A stretch of 64,000 nucleotides of DNA from Haemonchus contortus. Taxonomy: Eukaryota; Nematoda; Chromadorea; Rhabditida; Trichostrongylidae. The notes beneath the pieces are model-generated. The model was not told where the DNA came from and searched no databases. It saw nothing but the letters and a program-made list of their open reading frames with translations. Numbering within the stretch: the first letter of the stretch is position 1; each line of letters opens with the position of its first letter. Positions 44,511 to 59,500 of the stretch are shown in pieces. Location: the NCBI GenBank assembly GCA_000469685.2, contig LS997565.1:12763505-12827504 (forward strand), in the 5' to 3' direction. The position numbers and the translations under genes were made by a program.

Positions 44511-47500
44511 CTGAAAATGAAAAGTTTCGGTGAGTGTCAGCAATTTTCCAATCACTTGAATGACAAATCGTTTAACCGATTGATTATCCATATCCATCCA
44601 TAATGTCCATAATTTATTCACTCAATAATTAAAAAAATAAAAATAATGAAGCGACTGCTTATCTAATTCATTTGTTTAATAATATCTAGTAACTCTTGAA
44701 ACTATATATAATTTTTAGGATCAGGTCAAAAAGAAACGAAATAAAAGGAGTGAACAGAAAAGTAAGCAACATCCTAGCACTGGTTGTGTTATCATTTTTT
44801 TGGGTCTCAAATTTAGATTTTTTATTTTAAAACTTACGGGGATTTTCGGCAAATCTGATAACGGAAAAAAGGGCTCGAATAGCTATTCAATAAGTAATGT
44901 GTAACAAATTGGAGTCAGTAGAGATTCAAAAACAACAATAATCAAACACATCAACAGGACAAATAACCAGACAGACTAAAGATGGCTCGTTTCGCCTGTA
45001 CACCACACAAACCACCGCCTCCACCTTCCCTCGACCCTCATCAGTGGTTTGGGGTTAGTGAAGAGCAATGTGTAAAGATGTACTAATCGAACCAGGACAG
45101 CAGAGAATGTGAAATTATGCTATTGGTGATGCTTATTTCTGTTTCAGAACTTCATTAACTAAATAGGTGATTCTATTGAAATAATCCTCAATAGAGCTGT
45201 TGTAGCAATTAGAGCTTTTCCTATACACATGCACCTAACTGCATTGCATTCCTATACATATGCACCTAACTATACTAGTAATTGCGAATTCTTCTTTATA
45301 TTCAATTCTAATAGAATTTCTATTATTTCTTATATTTTTGTGGTAAACGGATCTAATTGCGAAAAAAGGGCTCAATTAACCAACCAAAAAGACGATAAAC
45401 AGAAGGGAGACGGTTAACAATAGTTATACCATAATCAGGACTGTTAGGTTTTTCTTATATATCTCTTTTTTCTTTTCAATGTTTTGTAACAAAGTACAGT
45501 AACTTAGATTCAATCATGTCATACACATCCCATGGGTCAAAACCAATCATTTCTCGTGTACTCGTATTTCCCTTTAAAAACTAGTCAATAAATGTCTTGT
45601 CTTCTACAAATCACTGGTTAAGGCTCCATGTGATCTTCATAAAGTTTGCAAAGCCATTTATTTATTGGTTATTTCAATGAAAGCAAAAAACAAACCCCTA
45701 GTGAAGCAAAACTTACAGGCCAGTGCCCGGTATTGCTACGAAATCATTAGACATCATCAGTGTTATCCAATAAAGTAGAAGCAGCCACGGTCCAATAGCC
45801 GTAAATAACAAGTCTCTCTCACACTGCAAAGAATCAGACGATTCCCGCTGTATATCATAATACCTTGTCATTTTGAAGCTTCTACTTTAGGAAAAAATGG
45901 TAAACCTTTTTATCCACGAAGCAAAAAAATACGTTAGCGTACGTTGTCGGGAGCTAAGCTTCACTCACTTTTTCAACCTCATTCCTTCTTGTTACGGAAA
46001 CGTTTTCCAGATAAGCCTTAACTTTCTTCATATTATGCGGGAGGTGTTTCCGTATAAACAGTCCTCGATATGAAAATGCCGATGCAATCAAGGCAATACA
46101 CATTCCGATTAGGACGATCGGTGACTACAAATCTATTGTCTCGTGAGGGAACCTCCCCATGCAGCTCCAAGGACATATTGCCTTAAATACAAACTTAGGA
46201 ATGAGAACATCTGAAGAGAGGAAGTTGTGATCAAAAAAATGTTCAACTACCGTAAGTTTGTGTTACGATACCACACCCCTGCAATGCTCCACTGGGCCTC
46301 GTCCAAGATACCTTTTTTGCTGCGTTGTATATGTAACGAGTGTTTGAAGGCGCTTGAGTGTGTGATCGGGTTATTCGAATTACTGTATTCAGAGAATTTT
46401 AAAATCCGCCTTGAAGGAAAGGGAATAGGCGGCTTTGCAGGCCCTTGATGGTGCTTAGAAACGTTTTCAAGTTAGAGGAGTATAGTAATATTTGACCTGG
46501 TTTAATAAAGATTCGATGGATTGGAGTCGTCGTTACTACTACTACTATGATTGCGCAGTTCAAAACAGCACGACGAAATCGAATAATCATAACATACGCT
46601 CCAATTTCTACATCGCCTTGTTAGTATCATATCTGAAGATGGTTTGGAATAGTTCGAAACTCATGTGAAGGCCTTCCTCTATTAACTTGTTGGCCCGCAA
46701 TTACGTCTTTCTCAGGAATATAATTTAGAGATATAAAGGAAAAGGTCCACAGAGTGGATGATGTCTGATACCGATGTTGAAGTTTTTACACTGTTACTTC
46801 ACTCTTTTTGAATGTGTGATCGACCTGGGATCGAAAGAGTGTAAATATGGTTCATCGAGAGAGATAGAAAGGTCATGACTCAGAGTCAATGAACTCACCT
46901 TTTTTCTAGAGGGGACGGAATACTGGTACTTCCGAAGAGGAGCGCAGCAATTTGCACGGCGAACAAGAAAACTCATATGCTTCGCTATTATCGAATAAAT
47001 AAATGCGTTTATGAGCAGTTCACCTAATCTTCGTAGCTGTTTTGTATCATGAAAGGGGGGGGGGGCAGAAAATGGCACAGACACATTTGAAGGGACCGAG
47101 TTCAAACAGTCAGTAGGCCATACTTTACGTCTTGATGATAAGCGCCTCAGTCGTGTAAATCGCTACGAATTATTTGCCGTGTGCCCGTACCCCACTTAGG
47201 TTATAAGCAGTACCAGTAAACCTCCTATTTCATGAAACGTTCCTCACTGCGCCTATGTGGCGTTTCTCACTACAAATCGCGCCTGCGTAACTTTTCGCAC
47301 ACCGTCACAAAAAACAACATGCATGCAGACGCACAGAGTTAGCGCTTCACACATAAATACATACATATATAGAGAGAAAGAGTGAAAGAGAGAGAATCCT
47401 TCTTCTATGCTTCTCAAGTGCACTAGTGAGGCCAGCTTATCATTGTTTTTCCTGTATTGCAACACAAAAGTAGATGAGGCCAGATTCAATTTGAGACGAA

Positions 47501-50500
47501 GATTTGATCTGACTCACTTGCTCGTACTTTGGCACCATAATGACGGGAATTATGATAGACATTGCGACAACAGGGAAAACAGTTCGAAACTGAAAGGAAA
47601 AGCTAACATTTACTCGACCGACTGATAAGTATCTTCGACTTACAGCGAGTAGGGCATAACTACGTGGGTATTTGGGGAACTGAGTGGTCCATGAATTCAA
47701 CTGCTTCAGACTGCATAGTTCATAAGCATTGAAGGCTTCGATAGCAAAAAAAGCAATACCTGAAAAAGTGTTCCAGACAAGTCGTCGTGTTATAGACGGC
47801 TACACCTTCTGAGACGCATTACTTCTTTAAGTTACCATAGATTATTTTTTGACTATTATGAGCTATCCTTCTTTAAAAAGGGAGAGTCAAATATTCCGTG
47901 AACACACCTAGAGAACAGCAGCATGATATGATATAGAAGACCCATTGACATTCTACATATGAGAGTGAAAACAGGGTAGGATGACGAAAAAAGAGAGCGA
48001 GAAACCCCGCTAGGATCATCACAAACGAGCGGCAGTTTTGATAATGAGTTTGTGGATCCTGCAACAAGAAGTTAAAGTGAATGAACATAGCTTCGCAAAT
48101 AACCCTTTCATATTGCTTCTCGAAAAGATCTTTCAAGTAACTTTTTTGTATAGTTTTGTTTTGTTTTGTTTTGTGAACTGGGTATTGAAGTAAGTATAGA
48201 AGTAGCCAGCGTAAGATGGGGTGGCCAAGGAAAAAGCAAGAGATGAAATGCTTGGGCGACAAGTGCGAGAGCAAACAGCCATCTCATGTGAATCGGTCAG
48301 AACAGTGGTCGAAAATCAAAATGGTCTACTGTAGCCGATCTTGGGTAGTACGTCGGCTCCTTTTTGCGAGCTCAACAAGGGAAACAAAATGCAAGCGATG
48401 GAAGCCTTAGCTGACCTGATTGGGTATCGATCTTGGATTCTCTCCCAGACAATGTATGTAGTAGTGCAGCGCTTCCTCTTACAATACCTCTGCCGAACTG
48501 AGTTTAATTTAGTTTGAAGTTTAGGTGAAACACCACGCGTCCAGTGCTCAGAGGTCAGGACTCAGTGGCGGCGTTCATACTTTAGTGCCTCTGCGTCTCT
48601 ATCCCTTGTATGTACAGTAATGGGAAACGGGCAGTAGGAACGATTTTGTAAAATCGATCCCCCGCACGGTCCTGTCGCGGACCATTCGCCTCGTTATTGC
48701 AGTTCTAGCGTTATTCATACAGCTCAATCGCCTATCGCTCAATCGATTATTACTTATGGCACGATCCCACTGTTCCTGAATTTCCTAGGTGCTGCAGCAT
48801 TCTGCTACATTACTTCGCGCGCGGCGTCTCTCTTGCTGCTGAGTTTCGTTCCTACTGCACCACACCATACAGTAAGCCTTGTGCACTGATCTCGTAAATT
48901 TTCAAAGAGCAATAAGTCCTTAAAAAATGCGTCATTTTATATAACTTGTGCAAGATATCGAATATGGTGAACTCGGGTTAACTTACCTGTCCCACTGATG
49001 GTGATTGAATAAGTAGAACAGATTTAATGGCCATAATAACTACATCATTCCAGGTCAGTACCAACACACTTGCTTCAGAGGCTAAGTCACCAATGTTCTG
49101 CAAATTGTCCAAATACTGAAATCACGGTCGAAAAGCCTTAAATCAGCAAACAAACGTAATTTTTTTTATGTCAGACTATCTGTGGCGTTGAATTTCTTCA
49201 GATTTCTTACGCCATATGAATGAAATGAAACGCATCTATCAGCGCTTCTAGATTTCTATGGTACAAGAAAGAGAAATTTTACGAGGTGTACGTTTAGATG
49301 AAGCTAATCGATAATTATTCTTATATCGAAAAACTGCGCCGCAACTTTGTTTATCAAGTTCTTTTCCTGAAAAACAACACTCGATTGTCACTAACGAAAT
49401 GATTTGGCGAAGCGACAGTCGTGTTGGTCTTGTTAACGGTGCAGAATTCTCCAGTGAAACCATAATCACACACGCAGGAAGCCTAGAATGTCTACATTAT
49501 AAGAGCGTTCAACTGTGCTTCATTCGAAAGATATGATGATGAAAGTAAGACTTAAAGTCCTTCCGCCTCAGTACTTTCATCTTCCCGGTGGTGGAAGATA
49601 CAGAGGATTAGCCAGACAGATAAAGGCCATGTAGAAGTCTGCCCCTAACCATACACGCTCAGCAGAAAGCAGCTCCATGTTTCGCGAAGCAGGTAAGTTT
49701 CTCGGTATATATAACGTTCTTGTTTTCTACTTTTCTTGCATCTATATACTTTCTTTTAAATATTTTTACTCCATATTGTCATTTTCCTAAATAGGTTTTT
49801 TACAAGATGGGGCATAAATACGGTGAGAGAACTGTTACGGAAAAGGCACAAAACAATGAGCGAGGTCCCTGACCAGGTGACAGAATATGCCAGTCCTTTC
49901 TGTATATAAAGGATGACCCACATGAAGAGTGACGAGCAATAAAAAAAATCGACTTATGGGCTTCCGGGCTGGAGGATGCGGTGATCCCTTGGGTGGAAAG
50001 GAACGCGATGAACGTCAGCTGAACCTTTCGCAGGATTGGGCACCAGCCGACAGCGCAAAGAAGACGTTGCAGTGTTGTGATACCACGCTCTCAGGCTTTT
50101 GGAGCAAAGCAGGTTTGACCTTCAAATTCCCCGATCTCAATCCTTCGCACTTTGGTGTATGAACGATTCTAGAGCAGAAAGCCTGCGCTTCCAAACACAG
50201 CTCTTTGGCCCCTCTAATAAAAAGCTCTCTTGTAGAAGCGTCGGATGAAAGTGAATGCGCGCATCCTTCAAAACTTCGGAAGAGGTTGGAGGTTCGCATT
50301 AAAGCGAAATATGGTCATTCTGCATGCGAGATGTGACATGTTGTTTACAATTTTGTGATGATTGTATAGGAGTAAATGTTTCCCATTTAGTTCGATTTGT
50401 ATACTTTCGATGCTAGTTTTCTGCGTCACACTTCATGTGGATCACCCTGTAATTTCTCGGTTTCGTGCTTTGATAACTCCTCATTGGTAAATACCTCCAA

Positions 50501-53500
50501 CTCATCCGAAAGGAGCTGCAAGAGCTGCGATTTTTATCCTCGAAGCCATACTCATACCGAAATTGGCTGTAGTCTGAAGATTCATCTTCAGGCTGTTCAT
50601 AACATTTTGATACACTTCATTATCTTCCTCATGAAGTTCGTCCTGCCTCGACAGCCGATAATCACCCGCGAGTTTTGTCAGGACTCGAATCCACTGCAAA
50701 CCAGCGAGAAGCATGAGGGAGCTAGCTAGGAACGTGGGAGTTTGCAGTCGAATGATGAGAAGAGTAGTGCATTGTAGACTTTAAATGCACTCTTACAATT
50801 TGTGAAAAGACACGCTCACGGACGCTTCAAAAAGAAACAGGAAGAGGTTCGCAAATGAAAGTCTTCTTTACTGATGAAACGCGTTTCACAATGGAGCAGA
50901 TATAAACCGCTAGAACTAGCGCGTACTTGCTAGGACATCTGATAGAACTCGATGAATAGACAGGCGAGATTCACGTCCAGCAGAAGGTTGTGGTCAACTG
51001 GATTTCTTTTTGCGATCGCATTTTCTAGCAGGACGGCGCGTGCACCAGCTCATAGATGAACTACTCGATTCGGTCGGTCTTAGAGCAGAAGGCCTACGCT
51101 AGAGAAATAATTCGGCTGGATCGCTGAAAGCTGCTCTACGGAAAGCATGTGATGCAATTTCGCAAGATATCATTCGGGCACCAATCGAAGCGTACCCGTA
51201 CCGTATCCGAAGCGTACCCGGCTCATTTAAAGAAAGTTATCAAATCCGAAGGAGGCCATATGGTGGGACACCGTCAATTCTTGATCATTATGAGATGAAT
51301 AAATGTTAAGCTGTTTATAAAAAAATTTTTAAAAATTTTGAAGATGCGCTAAAATTATTTTGTCATCGTGTCCCCCCCCCCGCCCCTTTTATACTAACTT
51401 TCGGTTGCATAGCTTCTGCACTAGTTGTGGTTGTGATAAGTCTAGTGCAGCCGCGATTATTTATGGCGTCCGCGAAAGCTCGGGGAGTGGAGGGAATACC
51501 AGAAAACACTCACATAGTCCACCTCAGATCGACAGAAACCATGTTCACCGCATTGGAGGTGTGTAAGTTTACATTGATCAGGAGCTCTCCAGCATGTTTT
51601 TCCCTTAAATGATTTATTGGCGACTCGGTTTAGTAGCGAACAGTGCTGAAGCTCCGAGAAAAAGTCGTGTGCGTTCAACAGCATACTGAAAATTTAAACC
51701 AAGAATACGGTTTAAAAAAACTCACAGACCAGTGCTCGTAGCAATGACAAACAAATCCATCCTCCTTCTCTCCGCATGACTCTGTTCCATAGGCATCGCA
51801 TTGTTCACATGAATTCAGTTCTCTTGTGGTCCAAGGAGTCTTTATGTCTTCAACAGTATTACCATATTCAAGAGCGAACTTTGAGAATAAAAATTATCCA
51901 GTTTGAGCGAAACTTTTTTGGTACATTACCGTGCTTTCATAGGTAGCGGAGTATTGAAGGAAAAGACGATAGAAAGCACAAACCACTAGAGCAGTTGAGC
52001 GCTGAAGGACTTGGAACAAATAGCCCGGTTTTTTCACATGTCAGCGTGATATTCTCATCTCCTCCGTTGGAATGGCATCTAATTCTGCAAACTAGGGTAT
52101 TTCTTGGATTTATTACTCTTCTTGAGCGCAGCGTTAATTTAATAAGCGGCTTATTCTCAGATGCAATAATGATAACTCATACTCAATTGTTTGTCCAACG
52201 CCCACAGTCTGGTTGATGTCGGAGATATGCAAGATGTCGCTGAGGTTGTAAAGCGAGAAAGTGTTCCGATTGCAGTGCACGTCACCATAGTACCCTGCAG
52301 AAATTTTTTTTTGCAAGAAGTAAAAGACAGAAACTACCAGGGAATATTTTATGCTATTACGCAAAATCACAGCAAAGTCCAACTCTTAACCTTACAACTT
52401 GATTTCGACTTTACGTCAGATTGGGACCATCCGGAATAACTTGTATATAAAAATTCTCTATGTTTTTCCTGATTACGTCAAAAACTTTTTGGAATCACCC
52501 TGCCGAAGTCAAGATATGAACGTCCCGGATCTCCGAGTTTTTTTTTTGCACTTCTAAGTGTCACTCAGGATAGGGTGTTTTCAGACAGACTTCCAAGCCA
52601 TTATGGCGCTTCTGACCAGATTTGGGCAGCGCCACTTGTCAATCCAATGTTCCCAACGTTTTTCTAGTAACCCATGCTCTTCCGATGTATGATGAACAAT
52701 AAAAAACATTTTTTTCTCACTTCGACACACTGATGATCAGAAAGGTTTTTTGCCTATGCCCTATTCAGGTATGGGATTCTCCACGGGATGCCACCCGTTT
52801 TGCATCTGATCGCCCCCACTGTAGAGCAAGTTTGGAATTTTAGATGAGTGTTTACGATACCGAAACCACTGCAGTTTACACGACATTAAAAGTTTTGGAC
52901 CAAACCCACCATCGCTCCACTTTCAGTTCAAGAATTGCTAGAAAGTTTTTCACCCTAATTCATGATTTATAATATAGTCACTTTCAAACAACTAGTTTGT
53001 CCCATTTTTACCCCCCCCCCCCCCCCGTACCACTTCCTTACAAAAAAGAGTGGAAGAGCATTGGAATGGCTTGAATTCATTGTGAGAGTTACAATAAAAA
53101 AATAGTAAAGAGTTTCTTACTTGAAGTGGTTTCCTCGATTCCCGCCGGCCTTGTCATTTCACCTGTAAAATGCATGTTACAGTCAATCCCGTGTAACTTA
53201 GTTGTTTTAGGTGCTAGCTATGGTTGGATATTCGGCTTGTGAAACTATGTCTGAGTTAAAGGAGCCTCAAAAAGAACACTGGATGCGCCGTAGTGGTAAG
53301 TTCAGTGAATCTTCTGCGTTTTCTTTACAAAAGTCTTTCTCTTTACAGAAACTTCTTGAAGCCAAACCGTCTCAGATAACAGTTTCGAGGCCGTGAGGTG
53401 AACACTATTAATTCTTTCAAAGGCAAAGTTCTTGATGAAAATGTCCTCTGGGATAGCCTCCTAGATAGATCTGTGTTCCCCTCGTACACCATATGTGGCG

Positions 53501-56500
53501 TTGTCAGGTCGGGGAACGGCTTCTATACCGCTTTATAAGAGCTCAGAGATTGTATCGGCCAAATGTCGCACCCACATTTTATAATAGAAGAGACCCTGAA
53601 TGACGAGTCTCAACGGCGTGGTGAAAGCTACACCATTCACGAGTGCACCTATGTAGGATGTACAATCAACTTGTCGTGACCCATGGCGACAGTGAAAGAC
53701 AGTTTTTTACAACCTTGGCTTGATGTAGTCAGCTCTTCGTGCAATTACAACTGGAATCTCGACGGAAATCCATTTCCATGCAATTTTTGTCATGTTAATA
53801 TCGTACAACCCCTGTCTTCATTGCTTCGAGAAGGCCTTTTTTTTTTCAAAGCTTTTTCACTTCTTGTATTTTTTCGTTTTGTCTTTCTTTATTACCGAGC
53901 CACTGTACTCAACCGATACTCCACTTTACGATCTTGAAATAACCCATCAAAATTAACATGAACTTCGAACTGCGATACAGCAAATTTTGGAAGGGTTCAA
54001 TTCAAACTCACTCGTACTTGTGCCATAGGCTGTAGTCGACTGTTCTTCAGGGACATCATCGTAGCTGTGCGAACGTGTTTTTCTTTCTGTGTCTGAAATT
54101 AGTTTCCCAGCATCAGCGCCTGGGGAAAGGGGAACATACATGATAAGTTCATGTTATTCTCCTTTTACCTCACCTAATGTACTCAAAGTGGAGCTGATAC
54201 CAGAGGATAGAGAAGATGACATAAATGTGGTGACTGTGTGATATTCTCCCGCATCTGCATATGCAAAAATCTTTATGGAGTCCACCAGTCCCAAAATTGT
54301 TCCTCAAAAATAAAACTCTACTGCTCACTTTTAGTTGCTTTCGAAGCTACAGATCTGCTGGTGAAAGTATGACTCTGAGCCGACGACGATTTTGGCGTTG
54401 TTCCAAAGCCTGCACTTATTTTTGTGGCATCGGCAGCTAAAAAATGAAGATAAAAATTTTTTTCATCAGATGAGTAGAAGAACGCCCTTCCTGATACGCT
54501 TGTGAAATTGACCCTATATGACGGTATTACGACAACTTTGAGGGGCAAGGCTATATTTGCTTACTCGTAGTCGTGTTTTTAACCAGGGTAGACTTTATGC
54601 CTATACTAGCGTCAGAGAGCGGGGACGATCGCTGCATTGCTTTGGAGCTTGTAATCACTGTTGTTGCATCGGTAGCTGGAACCAGCAAACTTTTCAAAAG
54701 CATTCCAGCGAAATGAAGAATAGCAGAAGGAGGACTAGCATCCAATTACTTGCTGCAGCCTCCTTTTCAGTGGCGTTTGTGATAGGAGTCACGAATTGAG
54801 ACGTAGTTCCGGTGATTGCGTAATATTCTCCTGCATCTGTGCCTGCAAAGAACCTCCCATAGATGGACACTTCAAAATTGATTCAGAATAGGTGTACATA
54901 TTCCTACTTGTAGGAGGTCTTTTGAAGGATTTTGAAGCTGTGGATTCATGAGCGATAGTAGAATTATGGGTCGGCGACAATTCTTGGATAGTTTTAGAGC
55001 TTAGAGTTACCGTTGGAGCATCGGCGGCTGAATACAAAGAACATGAAATAGGTAGTTTTCACGCAACGCTAGAGAATAATGGAAAAATTTTTCCGATTTC
55101 GATCACTTGTTGTTGATTGGCCAGTTCCGGTCAACCGTAACGGGTCGTCCATATAGTGGACGGCTTGATGCGGAGGCAATGGAGTAGTGGTAGTTGTACG
55201 GTACTCCTCTGTAATGTGTCTTTTGTAAATTTCTGTAGAACAGAAGCTATGGGCCAGTCATGAAACAGTCCTAAGGGAGAGAGCTTCTTCGTTCACCTTT
55301 ACCAGCCGCTTTGGATGGTTGCATTGTTGTAGACTTGTGAGTGGCTATTGTAGTATAAGCAGAAAACGACTGCGGTTCAGTTTTGTAGGTTGTACCAACG
55401 TCTAAAAAGACATCAAAAAGGAATACGAGATGAGAGGTTAACTTTCGATTGCTTGTTGAAGACTGCTCACCTCTTTTCATTTCGGAAGGATTTTTAGTGG
55501 AGCTGACACTTTGATATGAAGAAATTGAAGTCATGTTGGTTGTGAGGTAATTCTCTGCAACTGTATTCTCGTCGAAGCTCCGTGGAACGGGATGTATTAG
55601 ATGTGGTTTCAAAACAAGCATAGAAGGGAGGTTCTTGTGCTCACTTGTACTGGAGTTATTGGCTGATTCCAGTGATGCCAAATCCTCTGTGATACCAGTT
55701 CTGCGAACAATCGGTGACTGCGAGCTTGTTTTGTAGCTTGTATTCATTGTAGTAACCCCTGAATGTTACAAAATGTGCTTCACTGGGAAACAAGAGAGAA
55801 ATACAGCTTTCAATCACTTGTCGTAGCTTGTTTAGCCTCTTTCAAGTCTTGGAGGTTCTTAAAGGAGCTGACACTGCGATACGAAGAAAGTAAGCTAGCT
55901 GTGGTTGGCTGGTGTTCGCCTGCAACTGTACCTTGATGAGGCCTCGCTAAGCTAATTCTAAGAGCTTTCAGTAGAGCAATCTGAGGGTTTTGTTCGTTTA
56001 CTCGTAGTGACGCTTTTGGCTGAATCCAGTGGTGTAGACTTGCTGACGACACTTGCACTATAAATTGTTGAGGAGTTAGACGGTGTTGTAGAGCTTGTAG
56101 TCATCATTGTTGTATCAGTATCTACAAAGAAAATGGAGGTTACCAATGATGTTTGCCTGCAGGGGTACCTCGACAAAGAGCTCATGAACTTTGCAAGTCA
56201 GTAAAAAAGGACATGGTCCTGTTTGCTTACATGCAGTGTTAGTTTCGCCTGCTTTCATTGTTGTAGACCTGCTAGTGGCACTAGCTTCAGAGGTCGTTGA
56301 GGACTTGGGCGTTGTTGAAAAGCTTGTGGTAGGCAATGTTGAATCAGTACCTACAAGGTGAATGACGGTTAGGCTGCTTTCGTAGTCCAGCGGCGCGCCA
56401 GCCGAGGTAGTGCTAGGAAGGAGGAGGGAGGCAGACGGTCAGTCGACGCGGTCGCTAGCGCCCAAGCCCCTTCGAAGGGTTGAAAACAAGGAAAAACAAG

Positions 56501-59500
56501 ATCAAAAACCCTTCGCATAACCCCTTGTCGTTTGGTTTTTGATCTTGTTTATCTTTGTTTCCAGCTCTTCGAATGGGCTTGGGCGCGACGCGACCACGTC
56601 GACCGACCGTCTGCCTCCCCCCTCCCCCCTAGCACTACCTCGGCTGGCACGCCGGCACGCTGGCACGCCGCGGACTATGAAAGCAGCCTACGCATGATGT
56701 TTGCCCGCAACTGTGGCTCTAATAAGTTCTTGTGGGATAAATGTCGTGTACCGCTCATGAGACAGACTTAAGAAATCAGACTCTTTGCTCACTTGCAGTG
56801 CTACCTCTAAATAATTCCGTTGACACGCTGATGGTAGCAGTAGGAGAAGATTGCGACGTTGTTAGGTAATTTGGATCCCGCAGCGTTGTGTCAACACCTG
56901 GTGAGACAATGAATGCTACATAATGAGTTTTTCTAAGTGGTGAAAGAAAAAAAGCTTAGTTTCAACTGCTTGTCATAATTCGCTTAGATTCTCCCGGTTC
57001 TGATGGCTTTTTGAAGACTTCAAAACTGTGAGATGGAGGGAGTGACGTGGTTGCAGTGGTTACATGATCTTGTCTTGCAACTTTGCCTAAAAATAGTCGT
57101 GAAAGAAAGAATCTGTGTGCTTCTCTTGGAAGAACAAGGCTCCATTGGCCTACTCATGGTGGCGCTTTCAGCTGGATTCGACGTAGTGGTCTCAGTAAGG
57201 ATGCTGGCAACCAAGGTAGATTGTGTCATTGTTTCAGTGCTCCTCGTCACAGTACTGGTACCTAGAAATGTGTTCTCAGAATAAGCACTCCGAAACAGTT
57301 GGTGGTTAAAGACAACTTGAAAGCTCAATTATTTGTTTCAGGTTGTTGAATTTCTATGGGTCTCGATATCCCCATTATAAAAATGGTAACAGGAGATGAA
57401 GAAGAAGGTAGCTCACTTGTGATGACTGCACAAAATTTTTAGCAATCGTGTCTGTGAAGAGTTTCGGAGAACTAGGATTGCCGTAGAGAAGGGAATTGAT
57501 ACTACTCCAATTGCTCAACGGTTGCGTTTGTTCACTTTACAAAACCGAGAAATTGCAATGAAACTCAGCTAGGGATCAACGAAGCCTAGGTGAAGTAACC
57601 AATTGTGAAGGAGGTATTTAAGAAACGAAATCTCTGCATTGTTTATGAGACAAGCCCAAGGTCAATATTTTGTATGCCCACCTGTACTGGTCCTATTCTC
57701 TTGCGTCGTAGTTGTGGACTTTTCGGATAACTTAAACCCGTAGACCGGGGATGATTGTTCTGAGGTTGCAGTGCTCGGAACCGTTGTTTTTGTATCGGTA
57801 CCTGGACACGTGAGGAACATTACTACGGCATTTTACGTAGCGAAAAGTGTGAAGCTACTAGTAACTTGTTGCAGGTTGTTCAACTTCAAATGGCTCTGAT
57901 ATGATATTGACTGAGTACATACTGCGAGATGAAGTGAAGGGGGTTTCATGATGTTTGCTTGCAACTGTAATTGCGGATAATCTTTGAGAAACAGATTTCA
58001 TAGGTCGTTCGTAAGGCAAGCTTGAAGAATGGAGCTTTGTTTTCTCACTTGTAGTAGTACTTTCAGTTGTTTCCACTGATGTGAACTTGTTGGTGAATCT
58101 AGTGCTATAGATAGAGGTCGATGGCGGCACTGTTTCAGAACGTGTGACCACTGCTGTTCTACCTGCAAACGGAAGCAGTGCAAATTAAAAAGGCTTGCCA
58201 TACATTGGAAAATGAACGGTGACGGCTATGCTTCCGACCTCTTGTTGTATACGGCATGGCTTCTATTGATTCTGATGGCTTCATTTTAGAGTAAGCAAAG
58301 CGACGTGCAGAAACTGATGAGGTGACGATACTAGTGTGATGCTCGCCTACAAATTGGTTAGGTGAGTAACATGTGGGTCTTTCATAAGTTAATCTGGAGG
58401 AACAGGATCTCGTTCGGTTACTTGTAGTGGCGTTTTCATCTCGTTGTAATGTTGTGGACATATTGATGACACTAGCGCTGTGGGTTGAGGACGACTGTTG
58501 CATTAGTCCAGAACCTGTAATCAGAACCTTTGCATCATCACTTACAAAAGCTGCCGTATACGCTCAACACTACGAAAAATTGAGCTTAAGTGACTTGTTG
58601 CAAATTGCTCAGCTTCTGAAACTTCTGAGGGTCTATCGGTGGAATGAATACTTGGAGGTGAAGAGAGCAACGTAGTGACGTTGGCTGTATGATGTATTCC
58701 TGCAGTTGAGCTAGCAGTTTTGTCGAGACGGAGTCTTTGCAATTTCTACGGAACATTGTAAACAATAGAGATTCTGCACGCTCACTTGTCTCTGTGTTTT
58801 CAGTCGATTCTTCCAATGTTGTATTATACTTCTTGGTTGTGGTAGCTCCATGGACCGAGGATGAGTTCTCTACTGTTTCGCCTCTTCTGGTCGTCATTGT
58901 TGCATCAGTACCTAGAGAGTTCATGAAGCTTTGCTATATGTACTCTATAAGATAAAGGTAGAGTAAAAAGTTTTAACTGTGATCCCTTGACTTGAGTGCT
59001 CACCCTTTGTCGATTCCAAGGTTGCGAGCTTGTTGATGGCACTAGATTTCAGAATCGTTGACGACTCATGGGTTCTTGCGAAGCTTGTGTTGAGCATCGT
59101 TGTATCAGTACCTACAAAGGATTGAAAGTTACAAAATGCATCCGTCGAAATAGGAGATGAGTGTAAAGTCTAATCACTTATTCTAGAGTGCTCAGTTTTT
59201 GCCACCTATGCAGCTTTTTTTTGATGGAGTGAATACTATAAGTTGAATAGACCGACATAGCAGCGCTGGTTGTATCATATACTTTTGCAAATGTGCTGAT
59301 AGGCTAGAATCTCTGTGATATTTATGGGAAAGGGGTCGGAATTCTGCGCGCCTACTTGTATTTGTATTTCCAGACGTTTCCAAGGTTGTAGACCTTGTGA
59401 TTGTACTAGATCCATGGACCGGAGTCAGGTACTGCATTGCTTTGGGGCTTGCTATTGTCAGGGTTGCATCAGGACCTAGAGAGGAAATGAAACACTGCAA

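Noticed and set aside
46794..47105. 103-residue minus frame between the helix-4 and helix-5 exons
   Set aside because: It has low hydrophobicity and no splice sites in the phase required to supply the missing loop.
47873..48274. 133-residue minus frame as a single exon with an N-terminal Met
   Set aside because: Only the part up to 48058 follows a proper acceptor and joins neighbours in phase; the upstream part is intronic.
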